Assembly: GCA_016179105.1 (NCBI GenBank)
Contig: JACOSB010000135.1
Coordinates: forward strand, 1-40,338
Reading direction: 5' to 3'
Source: Candidatus Acetothermia bacterium
GTDB taxonomy: Bacteria > Bipolaricaulota > Bipolaricaulia > RBG-16-55-9 > DRXL01
DNA length: 40,338 bases
This document shows, piece by piece, positions 15,507 through 24,674 of this stretch (position 1 is its first letter; every line of letters starts with the position of its first letter). Made by a program: the position numbers and the translations under genes. Under the pieces are notes generated by a model. It saw only the letters and a list, made by a program, of their open reading frames with translations. It was not told the origin of the DNA and did no database searches.

Positions 15507-16775
15507 ATGGCAGAACTACAACGTCGCGGGGAGCTCAAGATGCTCCAGACAGCTCGTTATTTCTTCGACCAGGCAGCAGGCCGATTGCGCTTAGAGGAAG
15601 GACTGCGAGAGCTCTTGCGCTATCCCAAACGCAAGCTCGCGGTCACGTTTCCCGTGCAGATGGATGACGGCCATGTCAAACATTTTGAGGGGTTTCGAGT
15701 TCAGTGTCACTCGGTGCTCGGCCCCGGCAAGGGTGGGATTCGCTATCATCCTGATACGAACGCCGAAGAAGTTGAGGCGTTGGCTGTCTTGATGAACTGG
15801 AAGTGCTCGGTGGCCGGACTGCCGTACAGCGGCGCGAAGGGCGGCGTGCGCTGCAATCCCAAAGCGATGTCTGAGCGTGAGATCGAGCGGATGACCCGGA
15901 GATATGCTGCTGAAATTTCTCCCATCATCGGGCCGGAGGTGGACATTCCCGCGCCGGATGTCTACACCGGCGAGCGCGAGATGGCCTGGATTCTGGATAC
16001 GGTGAGCATGCACCATAATGGAGAATTCATGCCGGGCCTGATCACCGGAAAACCCTTGCTGTTAGGCGGTTCCTTGGGGCGCGACACCGCGACGGCGCGG
16101 GGCGGATTTTTCGCCACTCTCGAAGCCATGGCTCGCATGAAGACCAAACTAGAAGGCTCTACTGTGGCGATTCAGGGCTGCGGAAACGCTGGCTGGAACA
16201 TGGCGCACTTTGTCCATGATGCCGGCGCCAAAGTCATCGCGGTCAACGATTCCAAGGGCGGCATCTTTAACAGTAAGGGCCTTGACCCCTACAAACTCAA
16301 AGAACACAAAGAGAAGGTTGGCAGCGTCGTGGGCTTTAGAGGGTCTGATCGTCTCACGAATGAAGAACTGCTTCAGCTCAAGTGCGATGTCTTGGTCCCC
16401 GCGGCGCTCGAAGACCAACTCACGGAGAAGAACGCTACGAAAATCCGGGCCAAGCTCATCGTCGAGCTGGCCAACGGTCCGACCACTCAGGAAGCCGACC
16501 AGATTTTTTATGATCGGGGAATCATGACTATCCCGGACATTTTGGCCAATTCCGGCGGCGTGACAGTCAGTTACTTTGAGTGGGTGCAGGATCGCCAGCG
16601 CTACTTCTGGGACGCCAAAAAAGTCGACAAGCGTCTCAAGCAATTTATGACCGAGGCGTTCAATCGCGTCGCGACGATGTCTGAAAAAACCAAAGTCAAT
16701 ATGCGACTGGCAGCGTACATGGTGGCTGTCGATCGAGTCGCGACGGCCGCCCGACTGCGCGGCTTGTATGCTTAG
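15507..16775 (+). CDS. gdhA: glutamate dehydrogenase (Glu/Leu/Phe/Val family)
   Basis: Interconverts glutamate with 2-oxoglutarate and ammonia. The 422-residue product has GPGKGGIRYHP, the catalytic region MNWKCSVAGLPYSGAKGGV, EVDIPAPDVYT, the nucleotide-binding IQGCGNAGWNMAHF, and LANGPTTQEAD near the end, all typical of hexameric GDH. The ATG at 15507 is 10 bases after AGGAGG and is preferred to the longer open frame from 15456. It opens a co-directional cluster with UspA, CBS-ACT, alanine dehydrogenase, CoA-transferase and GNAT genes, suggesting amino-acid catabolism or nitrogen shuttling through pyruvate and CoA thioesters. NAD versus NADP preference cannot be read reliably. Confidence 0.92.
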   Translation: MAELQRRGELKMLQTARYFFDQAAGRLRLEEGLRELLRYPKRKLAVTFPVQMDDGHVKHFEGFRVQCHSVLGPGKGGIRYHPDTNAEEVEALAVLMNWKCSVAGLPYSGAKGGVRCNPKAMSEREIERMTRRYAAEISPIIGPEVDIPAPDVYTGEREMAWILDTVSMHHNGEFMPGLITGKPLLLGGSLGRDTATARGGFFATLEAMARMKTKLEGSTVAIQGCGNAGWNMAHFVHDAGAKVIAVNDSKGGIFNSKGLDPYKLKEHKEKVGSVVGFRGSDRLTNEELLQLKCDVLVPAALEDQLTEKNATKIRAKLIVELANGPTTQEADQIFYDRGIMTIPDILANSGGVTVSYFEWVQDRQRYFWDAKKVDKRLKQFMTEAFNRVATMSEKTKVNMRLAAYMVAVDRVATAARLRGLYA

Positions 16776-16790
16776 CTGGAGGTGAGCAGC

Positions 16791-17260
16791 ATGTTTAAGA
16801 AGATCCTTTTGCCGACCGATGGCTCCGAAGGCGTGATGAAAGCGATCAACGTCGCAGTCGGGATCGCCCTGGAGTTTGACGCCGGCATTCATGTGCTAAC
16901 AGAGTAGTAGAGCCGCCGTCGATGACGCTCGCTTACAGCGGCTTAAGCGGCTTGGCAGAGGCAGAGATCTTGGAGCAACTCAACGATGAGGGCAAGAAAA
17001 TTTTAGCAAGAACGGAGAAATTGATCCAAACGGCGGGCTTAGATGAAGTCGACGGCCTCGTCGAAGAGGGCCATCCGGCGGAGACAATTCTGCGCTATGC
17101 CAAAGAGAACAAGATCGATCTGATCGTGATGGGCACGCACGGCCGTCGCGGGCTCAATCGTATTTTATTGGGAAGCGTTGCCGAGGAAGTGGTGCGGCGC
17201 TCGCCCGTTCCAGTCATAACGGTGCGGATGATCGGTGACGAGAAGCCAAAGAAGCGCTAA
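16791..17260 (+). pseudogene. universal stress protein (UspA) gene with a one-base frameshift
   Basis: The gene starts at 16791 with a good SD (GGAGGTGAGCAGC) and codes MFKKILLPTDGSEG, the UspA start, but stops at two adjacent TAG codons (16905-16910). The rest follows in another frame: VVEPPSMTLAYSG, then the ATP-binding tail VMGTHGRRGLNRILLGSVAEEVVRRSPVPVITV. One missing base near 16896-16898 (in the run encoding HVL) would restore a continuous 156-residue UspA. The downstream part looks fully conserved, so this is either a very recent mutation or an assembly error. Confidence 0.82.
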
Positions 17261-17281
17261 CACCGTACGAAGGGAGTTTTC

Positions 17282-17953
17282 ATGTTTGTACGCATGTGGA
17301 TGACGACGAAAATCATTACCGTTCCGCCGGAGACACCGATTCTCGACGCGCGCGAAGTGATGCGCAAGAACAATATCCGTCGCTTGCCCGTCGTGAACAA
17401 AAAGGGCAAACTTGTCGGTATTGTCACGCAGGGCGATATACAAGAAGCAGGGCCCTCGGACGCGACGACGCTCAGCATCTGGGAGTTAAATTATCTGCTG
17501 GCGCGAACCACCGTAGAACAGATCATGACCAAGTCCAACGATCTGCTTACCGTCAGCCCTGATGACCCCATCGAACAAGCCGCGCTCCTGATGAGAAAAC
17601 ATCGCATCAGTGGTTTACCCGTGCTCGATGACAAAGAAAAGTTGGTAGGAATTATAACAGAGTCTGATGTCTTCGAAGTTTTGCTGGAACTTATGGGGAT
17701 GCGCAAGGGCGGAACGCGACTGACTGTAGAGCTGGAGAATGAGCCCGGCGCACTGTCTGAAGCCCTCGATGTCGTCAAACAACATGAAGTCAACGTCTTC
17801 AGCGTTGTGACGTGTGAAGAGTGTCGCACGACGCGCGATCGGGGCGTCGTCGTCTTGAGACTGGCCAGCAACGATTGGCGTCCGATCGTGAAAGATCTCA
17901 AGGACAAAGAGATCAAAGTGCTCGACGCACGGAGCATAGAAGAGCCAAAATGA
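17282..17953 (+). CDS. CBS-pair and ACT domain protein (AcuB-like)
   Basis: A 223-residue cytosolic protein. Two CBS domains (about 1-60 and 72-135, each ending in a VGI(V/I)T(Q/E)SD motif) should bind an adenine nucleotide. An ACT domain follows (about 140-215, LTVELENEPGALSEALDVV), usual for sensing an amino acid. The layout matches AcuB-like regulators of acetoin or acetate use. It sits between uspA and alanine dehydrogenase, and its TGA overlaps the next ATG (ATGA), so translation is probably coupled. A role as an energy-charge and amino-acid sensor for the surrounding enzymes is inferred. Confidence 0.85.
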   Translation: MFVRMWMTTKIITVPPETPILDAREVMRKNNIRRLPVVNKKGKLVGIVTQGDIQEAGPSDATTLSIWELNYLLARTTVEQIMTKSNDLLTVSPDDPIEQAALLMRKHRISGLPVLDDKEKLVGIITESDVFEVLLELMGMRKGGTRLTVELENEPGALSEALDVVKQHEVNVFSVVTCEECRTTRDRGVVVLRLASNDWRPIVKDLKDKEIKVLDARSIEEPK

Positions 17954-19068
17954 TCGTCGGGATACCCAGAGAAGTTCCGCTAGGTCGAGGCATGGAGGAG
18001 CGCCGCGTCGGGCTCTCGCCTGCTGGGGTGGCCGAGCTGGTTGAGCAAGCAGCGAAGGTTTTGGTCGAGCGTGAGGCCGGCGCGGGCGCGCATTTCTCGA
18101 ACACGGCGTACGAGCGCGCGGGAGCCCAGATCGTCCTCTCGCACGAAGAGGTCTTTCGACGGGCTGACTTGATCTGCAAAGTCGGCCGCGTCTCCGACGA
18201 AGAAGCGTCGTTTCTCAAAGACGGCCAAATTCTCGCGGGTTTTTTGCACTTGATCACGACCTCAAAACTTTTGCTCAAAAATTTGCTCGACAAAAAAATC
18301 ACATCCATCGCTTACGAACTCATCGAGGAGCCGGACGGAAGGTTGCCGGTGCTGAACCCGACGAGCGAGATTGCCGGCAAGATGGTTCCCCAGCTTGCTG
18401 GTAGGCTGTTGGAGCGCGGCCGCGGCACGCTGTTGGGAGGGATTCCTGGAATACCACCGGCGGATGTCGTGATTCTCGGCGGTGGGACGTTGGGCTATCA
18501 TGCAGCGCGGGCGCTGCGCGGCGTCGGCGCGACCGTCTACATTCTCGAAAAACGCTCGCGCCGGCTGGCCGAACTCGATAAGTATTTTAACGGCGGCGTC
18601 GTGACTGCGCTCGCCACAAGAGCCAATATCGAGAAGTATGTGCGCTTTGCTGATGTTATGGTCGGAGCTGTCTTGGAGTCGGGAGCTCGTTCTCCCGTGC
18701 TGGTCACTCGGGAGATGGTTCGCTCGATGGAGCCGGGTTCGGTAATCTTGGATTTTTCGATCGACCACGGCGGATGCGTGGAGACCTCGCGATTGACCCC
18801 CAGCGAAGACCATGTCTATCTCGAAGAAGGGGTCTGGCATTTCTGCATGCCCAACGCGAGTAGCCTGGTCGCGCGCACGGCGACGCACGCGCTGACCAAT
18901 GCAGCACTTCCGTACTTGAAAAACATTGTCGCTCACGGTTTGGCAGAGTCGTTGCGCGCGATGCCGGACCTCGCTCACGGAGCCTGCACGCACGCCGGCG
19001 CGGTGACGCAGACGCATTTGGCCCGCGAGCATGCGTTCGAGTATCAGTCATTGGAAAGACTGCTATGA
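17950..19068 (+). CDS. ald: alanine dehydrogenase
   Basis: NAD-dependent interconversion of alanine with pyruvate and ammonia. The 372-residue product has the N-terminal IPREVPLGRGMEERRVGLSP, the nucleotide-binding VVILGGGTLGYHAARAL and the C-terminal HFCMPNASSLVARTATHALTN, matching the Ald family in order and length. The ATG overlaps the preceding TGA by four bases, fixing the start. The GVRMEE-type loop reads GRGMEERR, slightly unusual. With GdhA upstream it could cycle amino groups between alanine and glutamate. Confidence 0.9.
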   Translation: MIVGIPREVPLGRGMEERRVGLSPAGVAELVEQAAKVLVEREAGAGAHFSNTAYERAGAQIVLSHEEVFRRADLICKVGRVSDEEASFLKDGQILAGFLHLITTSKLLLKNLLDKKITSIAYELIEEPDGRLPVLNPTSEIAGKMVPQLAGRLLERGRGTLLGGIPGIPPADVVILGGGTLGYHAARALRGVGATVYILEKRSRRLAELDKYFNGGVVTALATRANIEKYVRFADVMVGAVLESGARSPVLVTREMVRSMEPGSVILDFSIDHGGCVETSRLTPSEDHVYLEEGVWHFCMPNASSLVARTATHALTNAALPYLKNIVAHGLAESLRAMPDLAHGACTHAGAVTQTHLAREHAFEYQSLERLL

Positions 19069-20381
19069 ACTGGCTCGAAGCATATCAAAAAAAGATTTGT
19101 ACGCCGGACGAAGCTGTCGCCATCGTCAAAAGCTCGCAGAGAATTTATGTGAGCGGCAACGCCGCGACGCCCTTTGTTCTCTTGGAAGCGCTCGCGCGAC
19201 GCAAAGATGAGCTTTCTGATGTCCAGGTCATTCACGTCTTGCTCTTGGGCAAAGGGCGAGAAGACCCGCTCTCAAAGCCAGATATGGAAGGGCACTTCAG
19301 ACATAACTCGCTCTTCGTCGGACCGGCGGACCGCGAGGCCGTCAAGACCGGGCGAGCCGACTATATCCCGATCTTTCTCTCGGAAATCCCGGATTTACTC
19401 CGAAAAGAATTGCCCATCGACGTCGCGCTCATCCACACTTCTTCCCCCGACGAGCACGGTTTCTTGAGCCTCGGCGTCGAGTGCGTCTCGACCAAGGCGG
19501 CGCTTGAGTCTGCCACAGTAGTCATCGCGCAAGTGAACGAGAAGATGCCGCGTACGCTGGGAGACTCGTTCGTGCACGCGTCCAAAATCACAAAGGCCGT
19601 CGAAACCTCGGAAGCGTTGCCCGAGCTCCTGCCTGAGCCGCCGGGGCCTGTAGAAGAACAAATCGGTCGACACATTGCCGAGCTTGTCGAAGATGGAGCG
19701 ACGCTCCAGATGGGCATCGGCGGCATTCCCGACGCCGTCCTAAAACAACTGCACAGTCGAAAAAATCTGGGCATTCACTCCGAGATGGCGAGCGACGGCG
19801 TGATGGAGCTGATGGAAGCCGGTGTCATCACGGGCGCCCACAAAACGCTCCACCGCGGCAAGGTCGTAGCCACGTTCTTGCTCGGTTCACGACGCTTGTA
19901 CGAATTCGCGCACAACAACCCGGCGTTCGAGATTCACCCGGCAGACTACACGAACAACCCCTTCATCGTCGCGCAGAACGAGAAGATGGTCGCGATCAAC
20001 TCAGCCATCGAAGTGGACATCACCGGCCAAGTCTGCGCCGACTCGATCGGGTATCAAATTTACAGTGGGTTTGGGGGCCAACTCGACTTCATCCGCGGCG
20101 CGGCGCACTCCAAGGGTGGCAAGCCCATCATCGCATTGCCGTCCACAGCCAAGGGTGACAAATTTTCGAGGATCGTCCCTGCGCTCAAAGAAGGAGCCGG
20201 CGTCGTCACGACGCGCGGAGATGTGCACTATATTGTGACCGAGTTCGGGATTGCGTACTTGCACGGGAAAAATTTGCGTGAGCGGGCACAAGCTCTCATT
20301 GAGATTGCGCACCCCAAATTTCGTGATGAATTAGAACGCTCCTTTTCCCAACGCTTCTCTCAGGCTGTCAGTCTCCCATGA
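19065..20381 (+). CDS. acetyl-CoA hydrolase/4-hydroxybutyrate CoA-transferase family protein
   Basis: Transfers CoA between acetate and another acyl acid. The 438-residue product is full length for the family. It has the N-terminal domain (YVSGNAATP) and the C-terminal GIGGIPDAVL, with the likely catalytic Glu in HSEMASDGVMEL. GFGGQLDFIRGA, a further family signature, and a TEFGIAYLHGK tail follow. The ATGA overlap with ald and the ATGA overlap with the next gene imply coupled translation. Following alanine and glutamate dehydrogenases it may handle acetyl-CoA from pyruvate; butyryl, hydroxybutyryl or acetyl specificity is not decidable. Confidence 0.9.
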   Translation: MNWLEAYQKKICTPDEAVAIVKSSQRIYVSGNAATPFVLLEALARRKDELSDVQVIHVLLLGKGREDPLSKPDMEGHFRHNSLFVGPADREAVKTGRADYIPIFLSEIPDLLRKELPIDVALIHTSSPDEHGFLSLGVECVSTKAALESATVVIAQVNEKMPRTLGDSFVHASKITKAVETSEALPELLPEPPGPVEEQIGRHIAELVEDGATLQMGIGGIPDAVLKQLHSRKNLGIHSEMASDGVMELMEAGVITGAHKTLHRGKVVATFLLGSRRLYEFAHNNPAFEIHPADYTNNPFIVAQNEKMVAINSAIEVDITGQVCADSIGYQIYSGFGGQLDFIRGAAHSKGGKPIIALPSTAKGDKFSRIVPALKEGAGVVTTRGDVHYIVTEFGIAYLHGKNLRERAQALIEIAHPKFRDELERSFSQRFSQAVSLP

Positions 20382-20935
20382 AGCCCGGCGTGAGTTATCT
20401 TAGGACCGTAGAAGACGTATTGAGCGACGAGCCGCGCGTGCTCAGCGTGCCGCTCACGATCTTTATCGATAAACACGGTCGTCCATTTCGCATCTGTCGT
20501 TTGGGTACGCGAGACTTTGAGCGCTTGGTCGAGATGTACGTAAGTTTTGAGCCTAAGAGTCAAGCGGGCGGCTTGCCGCCCACAGATGAACCGCGCATTC
20601 GTGCTTGGCTGGAGAAACTGATAGATCAGGGGCTAAATCTGATCGCCAAAGACAAATCACAAATAGTAGCTCATGCTGTCTTAAGCTCTATCGACGAGCG
20701 CGAGGCCGAGGTGGCCGTCTTCGTACATCAAGGTTTTCAGGGTCTGGGCTTGGGTCATAAATTAGTGACGTGTTTGGTGACGATTGCCAACCTGAAAGAT
20801 TTTGAAAAAATCTGGGGCTTGGTCGAGAGTGAGAATTCGGCGATCATTCACATCAATCACTCCTTGGGCTTCTCGACCTACCGTATTAGCCAGGGGAGTG
20901 TTGAGATGGAGTTGAAGCTGCACGAGCGAAAGTGA
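20378..20935 (+). CDS. GNAT-family acetyltransferase
   Basis: A 185-residue protein. The core has VAVFVHQGFQGLGLGHKLVTCLV, the acetyl-CoA-binding motif A (Q-G-x-G-L/H), then a helix and SLGFSTYRIS. An N-terminal segment of about 50 residues precedes the domain. The ATG overlaps the CoA-transferase stop. GNAT proteins encoded beside acyl-CoA enzymes often acetylate lysines in them, so regulation of the upstream transferase is plausible; the substrate is unknown. Confidence 0.8.
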   Translation: MKPGVSYLRTVEDVLSDEPRVLSVPLTIFIDKHGRPFRICRLGTRDFERLVEMYVSFEPKSQAGGLPPTDEPRIRAWLEKLIDQGLNLIAKDKSQIVAHAVLSSIDEREAEVAVFVHQGFQGLGLGHKLVTCLVTIANLKDFEKIWGLVESENSAIIHINHSLGFSTYRISQGSVEMELKLHERK

Positions 20936-21008
20936 TTCGCCTTGAAAGGGGGTCTATAATAGCTTTACTCTCTGTACTCTGGAAGGAGCTTAGCACATAA
21001 GAAGTCTT

Positions 21009-22574
21009 ATGGATACTTCCGATCGCCAGCAGACAGAGCAATTGTTTCGCCGACTCTTAGAAACAGCGCCCGATGCCATGGTCATCACTGACCGAAGTGG
21101 CAAAATTATCTTGGTCAACTCTCAGACAGAAAAATTGTTCGGCTACACGAAAGAAGAATTGTTGGGACAAGCCGTGGAGATGCTCGTGCCCGAGCGCTTC
21201 CGCCATAAGCATTCAGGACATCGTACTGGGTATTTCACAGACCTCCAGACACGCCCGATGGGAGTAGGACTGGAACTTTATGCGCGACGCAAGGACGGTA
21301 GCGAGTTTCCGGCCGAGATCAGCCTAAGCCCTTTGGAAACAACCGAAGGTGAGATATTGGTCACGGCCGCCGTGCGCGACATCACTGAGCGTAAACAGGC
21401 AGAGGAGTCTATTCGCCAAGCCAAAGAGGAAGCCGAGCGGGCCAATCGCGCCAAGAATGAATTTTTATCCCGCATGAGTCATGAGCTGCGTACCCCGCTG
21501 AACGCCATCCTTGGGTTCAGCCAGCTTCTGGAGATGGACCAGCTCACTCCCGAGCAACAGGAAAGTGTCGCGCATATTCTCAAGGGCGGTCGGCATCTGT
21601 TAGAGCTGATCAACGAAGTGCTAGACATAGCCCGCATCGAGTCTGGTCAACTGAGGCTGTCGCCAGAACCAGTGAACGTAAAAGACGTCGCCCAAGAAGC
21701 ACTGGACTTAATACATCCACTCGCCACTTCACGGAAGATCCAGTATCAATGGGCTATGACAGAAGCTCCTAATTATTACGTCTTGGCTGATCGCCAGAGG
21801 CTTAAACAAGTGTTACTAAATCTTGTCTCTAACGCGGTAAAGTACAACCATCCGGAGGGCACGGTGACTCTTGCCTGTCAAGAAGTTCCCGGCCGATTGC
21901 GCCTGGAGGTGAGTGACACCGGCCCCGGCATTCTCCCGGAAAGGATGGACCGTCTCTTTACCCCCTTCGATCGGCTCGGTGCTGAGCAAACCGGGATCGA
22001 TGGTTCCGGGCTCGGCTTGGCGCTCTCCAAGCGCTTAGTGGAAGCAATGAACGGAACCATAGGAGTGAAAAGCACCTGGGGTAGTGGGAGCACGTTCTGG
22101 GTCGAGCTGCCTCTTGCAAAAGACCCGGATGATCAATTAGAGCAGATGAATGAAGAGCTGTTAAAGCCAGCCGCGACAGATGTGCTCAGTAAAACTCACA
22201 TCTTGCTCTATATCGAAGACAATCTTTCGAACCTCAAGTTGGTCGAGCGTGTACTGGCTCATCGACCAGGGATAAAAATTCTCTCCGCGATGCAAGGCCA
22301 ATTGGGCCTCGACCTCGCCCGGGAGCACCGGCCCGATCTAATTTTGCTTGACTTGAACCTGCCGGACCTCCAGGGAGATGAGGTCTTACAGCGATTACAA
22401 GAGAACCCAGATACTTCCAGCATCCCCGTTCTGGTCATCAGCGCCGACGCGACGCCGGTTCAGATCAAGCGATTTTTGGCGGCCGGAGTGCGCGGGTACT
22501 TGACAAAGCCATTGGACATCAAAAAATTTCTCGCCATCTTGGATGAAATTATCCTGAAGAAAACTGATAATTAA
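21009..22574 (+). CDS. soluble hybrid histidine kinase (PAS-HisKA-HATPase-REC)
   Basis: A 521-residue sensor with no membrane segment. PAS domain (about 12-130; ends VRDITERKQ); short coiled coil; HisKA with H158 in RMSHELRTPLNAILGF; HATPase with VSNAVKYNHPEG, DTGPGILPE and GSGLGLALSKRL; and a C-terminal receiver (about 395-518) with the phosphorylatable Asp near 448 (LILLDLNLPD). A TATAAT lies at 20955-20960. The receiver is nearly the same as the stand-alone one at 24675. It is encoded before an OmpR-type regulator, its probable partner. The PAS domain shows no obvious haem ligand, so the signal is unknown. Confidence 0.92.
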   Translation: MDTSDRQQTEQLFRRLLETAPDAMVITDRSGKIILVNSQTEKLFGYTKEELLGQAVEMLVPERFRHKHSGHRTGYFTDLQTRPMGVGLELYARRKDGSEFPAEISLSPLETTEGEILVTAAVRDITERKQAEESIRQAKEEAERANRAKNEFLSRMSHELRTPLNAILGFSQLLEMDQLTPEQQESVAHILKGGRHLLELINEVLDIARIESGQLRLSPEPVNVKDVAQEALDLIHPLATSRKIQYQWAMTEAPNYYVLADRQRLKQVLLNLVSNAVKYNHPEGTVTLACQEVPGRLRLEVSDTGPGILPERMDRLFTPFDRLGAEQTGIDGSGLGLALSKRLVEAMNGTIGVKSTWGSGSTFWVELPLAKDPDDQLEQMNEELLKPAATDVLSKTHILLYIEDNLSNLKLVERVLAHRPGIKILSAMQGQLGLDLAREHRPDLILLDLNLPDLQGDEVLQRLQENPDTSSIPVLVISADATPVQIKRFLAAGVRGYLTKPLDIKKFLAILDEIILKKTDN

Positions 22575-22680
22575 GTGTGTGACGATGGACAAAACGTTTT
22601 CGTTAGCCTCGATGAGAGTCTTCTCAAGCAAGCGAAAAAGTTGAGCCTGAGCCTGCAGTTTGATATAGGAGAAAAACACC

Positions 22681-23352
22681 ATGAAAGTGTTAGTTGCCGA
22701 TGACGATTCATCTTCGTTGAGCTTACTGGAGCGCTTCTTGGTGACAACGGGTCACGAAGTGCTCACCGCAACGAACGGTGCGGAAGCTCTGAAACTGTTA
22801 ACAGAAAAAAAGCCTGATCTGGTGATTCTTGACGTGACGATGCCGGTCATGGATGGCTGGGAGGCATTGGCCAAAATCCGGGCTTCCAGCCAGGTGCCGG
22901 TTATTATGCTAACGGGTCTTGACACACCTACGGACACCATCAGGGGCTTGCTGCACGGCGCTGACGACTATCTCACCAAGCCGGTAGACCTAGGAGTACT
23001 GGGAGCCCGCATCACGACAGTCATGCGCCGCTACAAAGGACCTTCACAGTCGCAGATCTTACGAGTGGGTGAACTGACGCTTGACGATCGGTTGAAGGAA
23101 TTCAAACTGCGTGGGCAAGTGATTAAGCTCTCGCCGACCGAATATGAGTTACTGAAACTATTAGCCAGTGAGCCGGGCCAAGTCTTCTCTCATGAAGACA
23201 TTATCAAAGTGGTCTGGGCCAATAAACCCTTGATCTCTACCGGCGACGTGATCCGGTATATTTACTTGTTACGCGAGAAACTGGAAAAAGACCCCAAAAA
23301 TCCTGAATTGATCTTGACGGTACGAGGATTCGGGTATAAGTTGGCAAGTTAA
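22681..23352 (+). CDS. OmpR/PhoB-family response regulator
   Basis: A 223-residue regulator. Receiver: VADDDSSS, D51 in VILDVTMPVMDGW and the conserved Lys in YLTKPVDL. The C-terminal winged helix has LSPTEYELLKLLASEPGQVFSHEDII and ends ILTVRGFGYKLAS. SD AGGAG precedes the ATG. It lies just after the hybrid kinase and just before one copy of the 64-bp element, whose 11-bp-spaced TTTCATC repeats are what OmpR-family proteins typically bind. Control of the neighbouring cupredoxin genes is therefore likely. Confidence 0.92.
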   Translation: MKVLVADDDSSSLSLLERFLVTTGHEVLTATNGAEALKLLTEKKPDLVILDVTMPVMDGWEALAKIRASSQVPVIMLTGLDTPTDTIRGLLHGADDYLTKPVDLGVLGARITTVMRRYKGPSQSQILRVGELTLDDRLKEFKLRGQVIKLSPTEYELLKLLASEPGQVFSHEDIIKVVWANKPLISTGDVIRYIYLLREKLEKDPKNPELILTVRGFGYKLAS

Positions 23353-23372
23353 CAACCTATCTTTCCATCTCC

Positions 23373-23436
23373 TTTCATCCAATTTTCATCTTCTTTGGAG
23401 AAAAGAATCTTCTTCTCGCTATAGGATCGTCATCGC
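23373..23436 (+). promoter_or_regulatory. 64-bp conserved element, copy 1
   Basis: Contains TTTCATC at 23373 and 23384 (11-bp step), a near-palindrome AAGAA-TC-TTCTT, then TATAGGATCG and TCATCGC. It lies upstream of the cupredoxin pair at 23523. Copies 2 and 3 are at 25091 and 28520. Confidence 0.78.
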
Positions 23437-23522
23437 AACTCGGATAGTCTTTCATATGACGGACTCGCTCAGAATGAACGCGAGCCGAAAACACGCGCAA
23501 GCGAAAGAGGAGATGAGCAGTA

Positions 23523-24095
23523 ATGTCTATCAAGCGCATCAGCGTAGGATTGTTGGCCGTCATAGTTGTCGGTTTGTTCTCAGTGCCATTCACCACGAGC
23601 ATGGTTTCGGGGAGTGCCGCTCAGGAGGAGGCTCAGCCGACTACTATCCAATTGGGGGAATATTTCTATGGAGCTCCCGTCAACGCTGCCCCCGTGGGAG
23701 ATGCCTCAAAACCAGAGAAGATCGTCGCCACCATCACCGGAGCGGCTAAGGGCGAGATCGTGCTGGTCCTAAAGAACGTCGGCAAGCTCGAGCATGAAGT
23801 ACAGAGTGCGCTCTTCCTCGCTACCACCGAAACTCAGGTCAAGAGCTTTGACGCCGGCGGCAAGGAGATCAGCAAGGTCGAAACCGTGGGAGCGTTGAGA
23901 GAAGTGGAAGTGCAGCCGGGGACGACGGCGGAGGTCACGCTGAGCCTTGATGAAACCCTGCAGAGGGCCTTTGAGGATGATCCGAGTTTGGAGATGAGGT
24001 TTGAGCTGGCGTGCCAATCGGGGCATGATAAGCGTGATACCGCGAAAGATCACTACCAGATGGGTATGCGCGGCTGGATCGTACTCAAACCGTAA
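23523..24095 (+). CDS. secreted cupredoxin with expanded copper loop
   Basis: A 190-residue exported protein with a signal peptide ending SGSAA. The cupredoxin-like sheet has H91 in KNVGKLEHEVQSALF as the probable first ligand. The copper loop starts at C164 (ELACQSGH) and reaches HYQMGM only 12 residues later, giving Cys-x12-His-x4-Met (H177, M182) instead of Cys-x4-His-x4-Met; H168 is an extra candidate. A close paralogue is encoded at 27823, where M180 is Leu, which supports M182 as the ligand. The gene shares an operon with the ordinary cupredoxin 26 bases downstream. SD GAGGAG precedes the ATG. Confidence 0.78.
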   Translation: MSIKRISVGLLAVIVVGLFSVPFTTSMVSGSAAQEEAQPTTIQLGEYFYGAPVNAAPVGDASKPEKIVATITGAAKGEIVLVLKNVGKLEHEVQSALFLATTETQVKSFDAGGKEISKVETVGALREVEVQPGTTAEVTLSLDETLQRAFEDDPSLEMRFELACQSGHDKRDTAKDHYQMGMRGWIVLKP

Positions 24096-24121
24096 CGAGT
24101 TTATTACGGAGGGGATCTCAG

Positions 24122-24562
24122 ATGATCTTTAAGAACAAAAAGCTAGTCGTCGGGTTAGCCATGCTGGCGATGTTGATGGCAACTGGGACCTGGCTGACGA
24201 TGCCGGTGCAAGCGCACCGTTCGGATTTAATTAGCAAGAACATTGAAATCGTGATGAACGAGTTCAGCTTTACGGTGACAGGAGGCATGCCGGTCCTCAA
24301 GCCTGGTGATGTCGTGCGGTTCAAGATCAAGAACGCGGGCAAGGTCCGACACGACTTCCACATGGGCAAAGATCCCAATACCAAGGATGAAAAATTCAAC
24401 ACTAGTCCCTTTGAGCAGTTTGATATGCTCGAGCTGGACGCTGGGTCCAGTGCCGATCTGACGCTGACGATACCCGATAAGGTCGGCGACTGGGAGATGG
24501 GCTGTTTCCAAGCGGGGCACTATGGCGCGGGCATGAAGCTCTCCTTCAAGATCGCTAAGTAA
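24122..24562 (+). CDS. secreted type 1 cupredoxin, mature N-terminal His
   Basis: A 146-residue blue copper protein. The signal peptide ends PVQA, giving a mature N-terminus HRSDLI. Ligands are H77 or H80 (VRHDFHMG), C128, H133 and M138 (CFQAGHYGAGM). It is very like the 13628 protein, and both keep FDMLELD or YDMLELD and LTLTIPDK. SD GGAGGGG precedes the ATG. It is probably a diffusible electron carrier, co-expressed with the expanded-loop cupredoxin. Confidence 0.87.
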   Translation: MIFKNKKLVVGLAMLAMLMATGTWLTMPVQAHRSDLISKNIEIVMNEFSFTVTGGMPVLKPGDVVRFKIKNAGKVRHDFHMGKDPNTKDEKFNTSPFEQFDMLELDAGSSADLTLTIPDKVGDWEMGCFQAGHYGAGMKLSFKIAK

Positions 24563-24570
24563 ATCTCAAA

Positions 24571-24602
24571 CAGGGGGGGCTTTACCCTAAGCCCTCCCCT
24601 GG
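24571..24602 (+). terminator. hairpin after the cupredoxin pair
   Basis: CAGGGG-GGGCTT pairs with AAGCCC-TCCCCTG with one bulged base. There is no T run, so termination is uncertain. Confidence 0.5.
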
Positions 24603-24674
24603 CTCATATCTAAAAGAAGGTTAGATAGGTGCAAGCGCACGGTAGATCGTGAAAGACTATGAAAGTAGATCCCG

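Noticed and set aside
16896..16912. Programmed ribosomal frameshift in uspA
   Set aside because: There is no slippery heptamer or downstream stem at the break, and UspA genes are not known to use recoding; a mutation or sequencing error is simpler.
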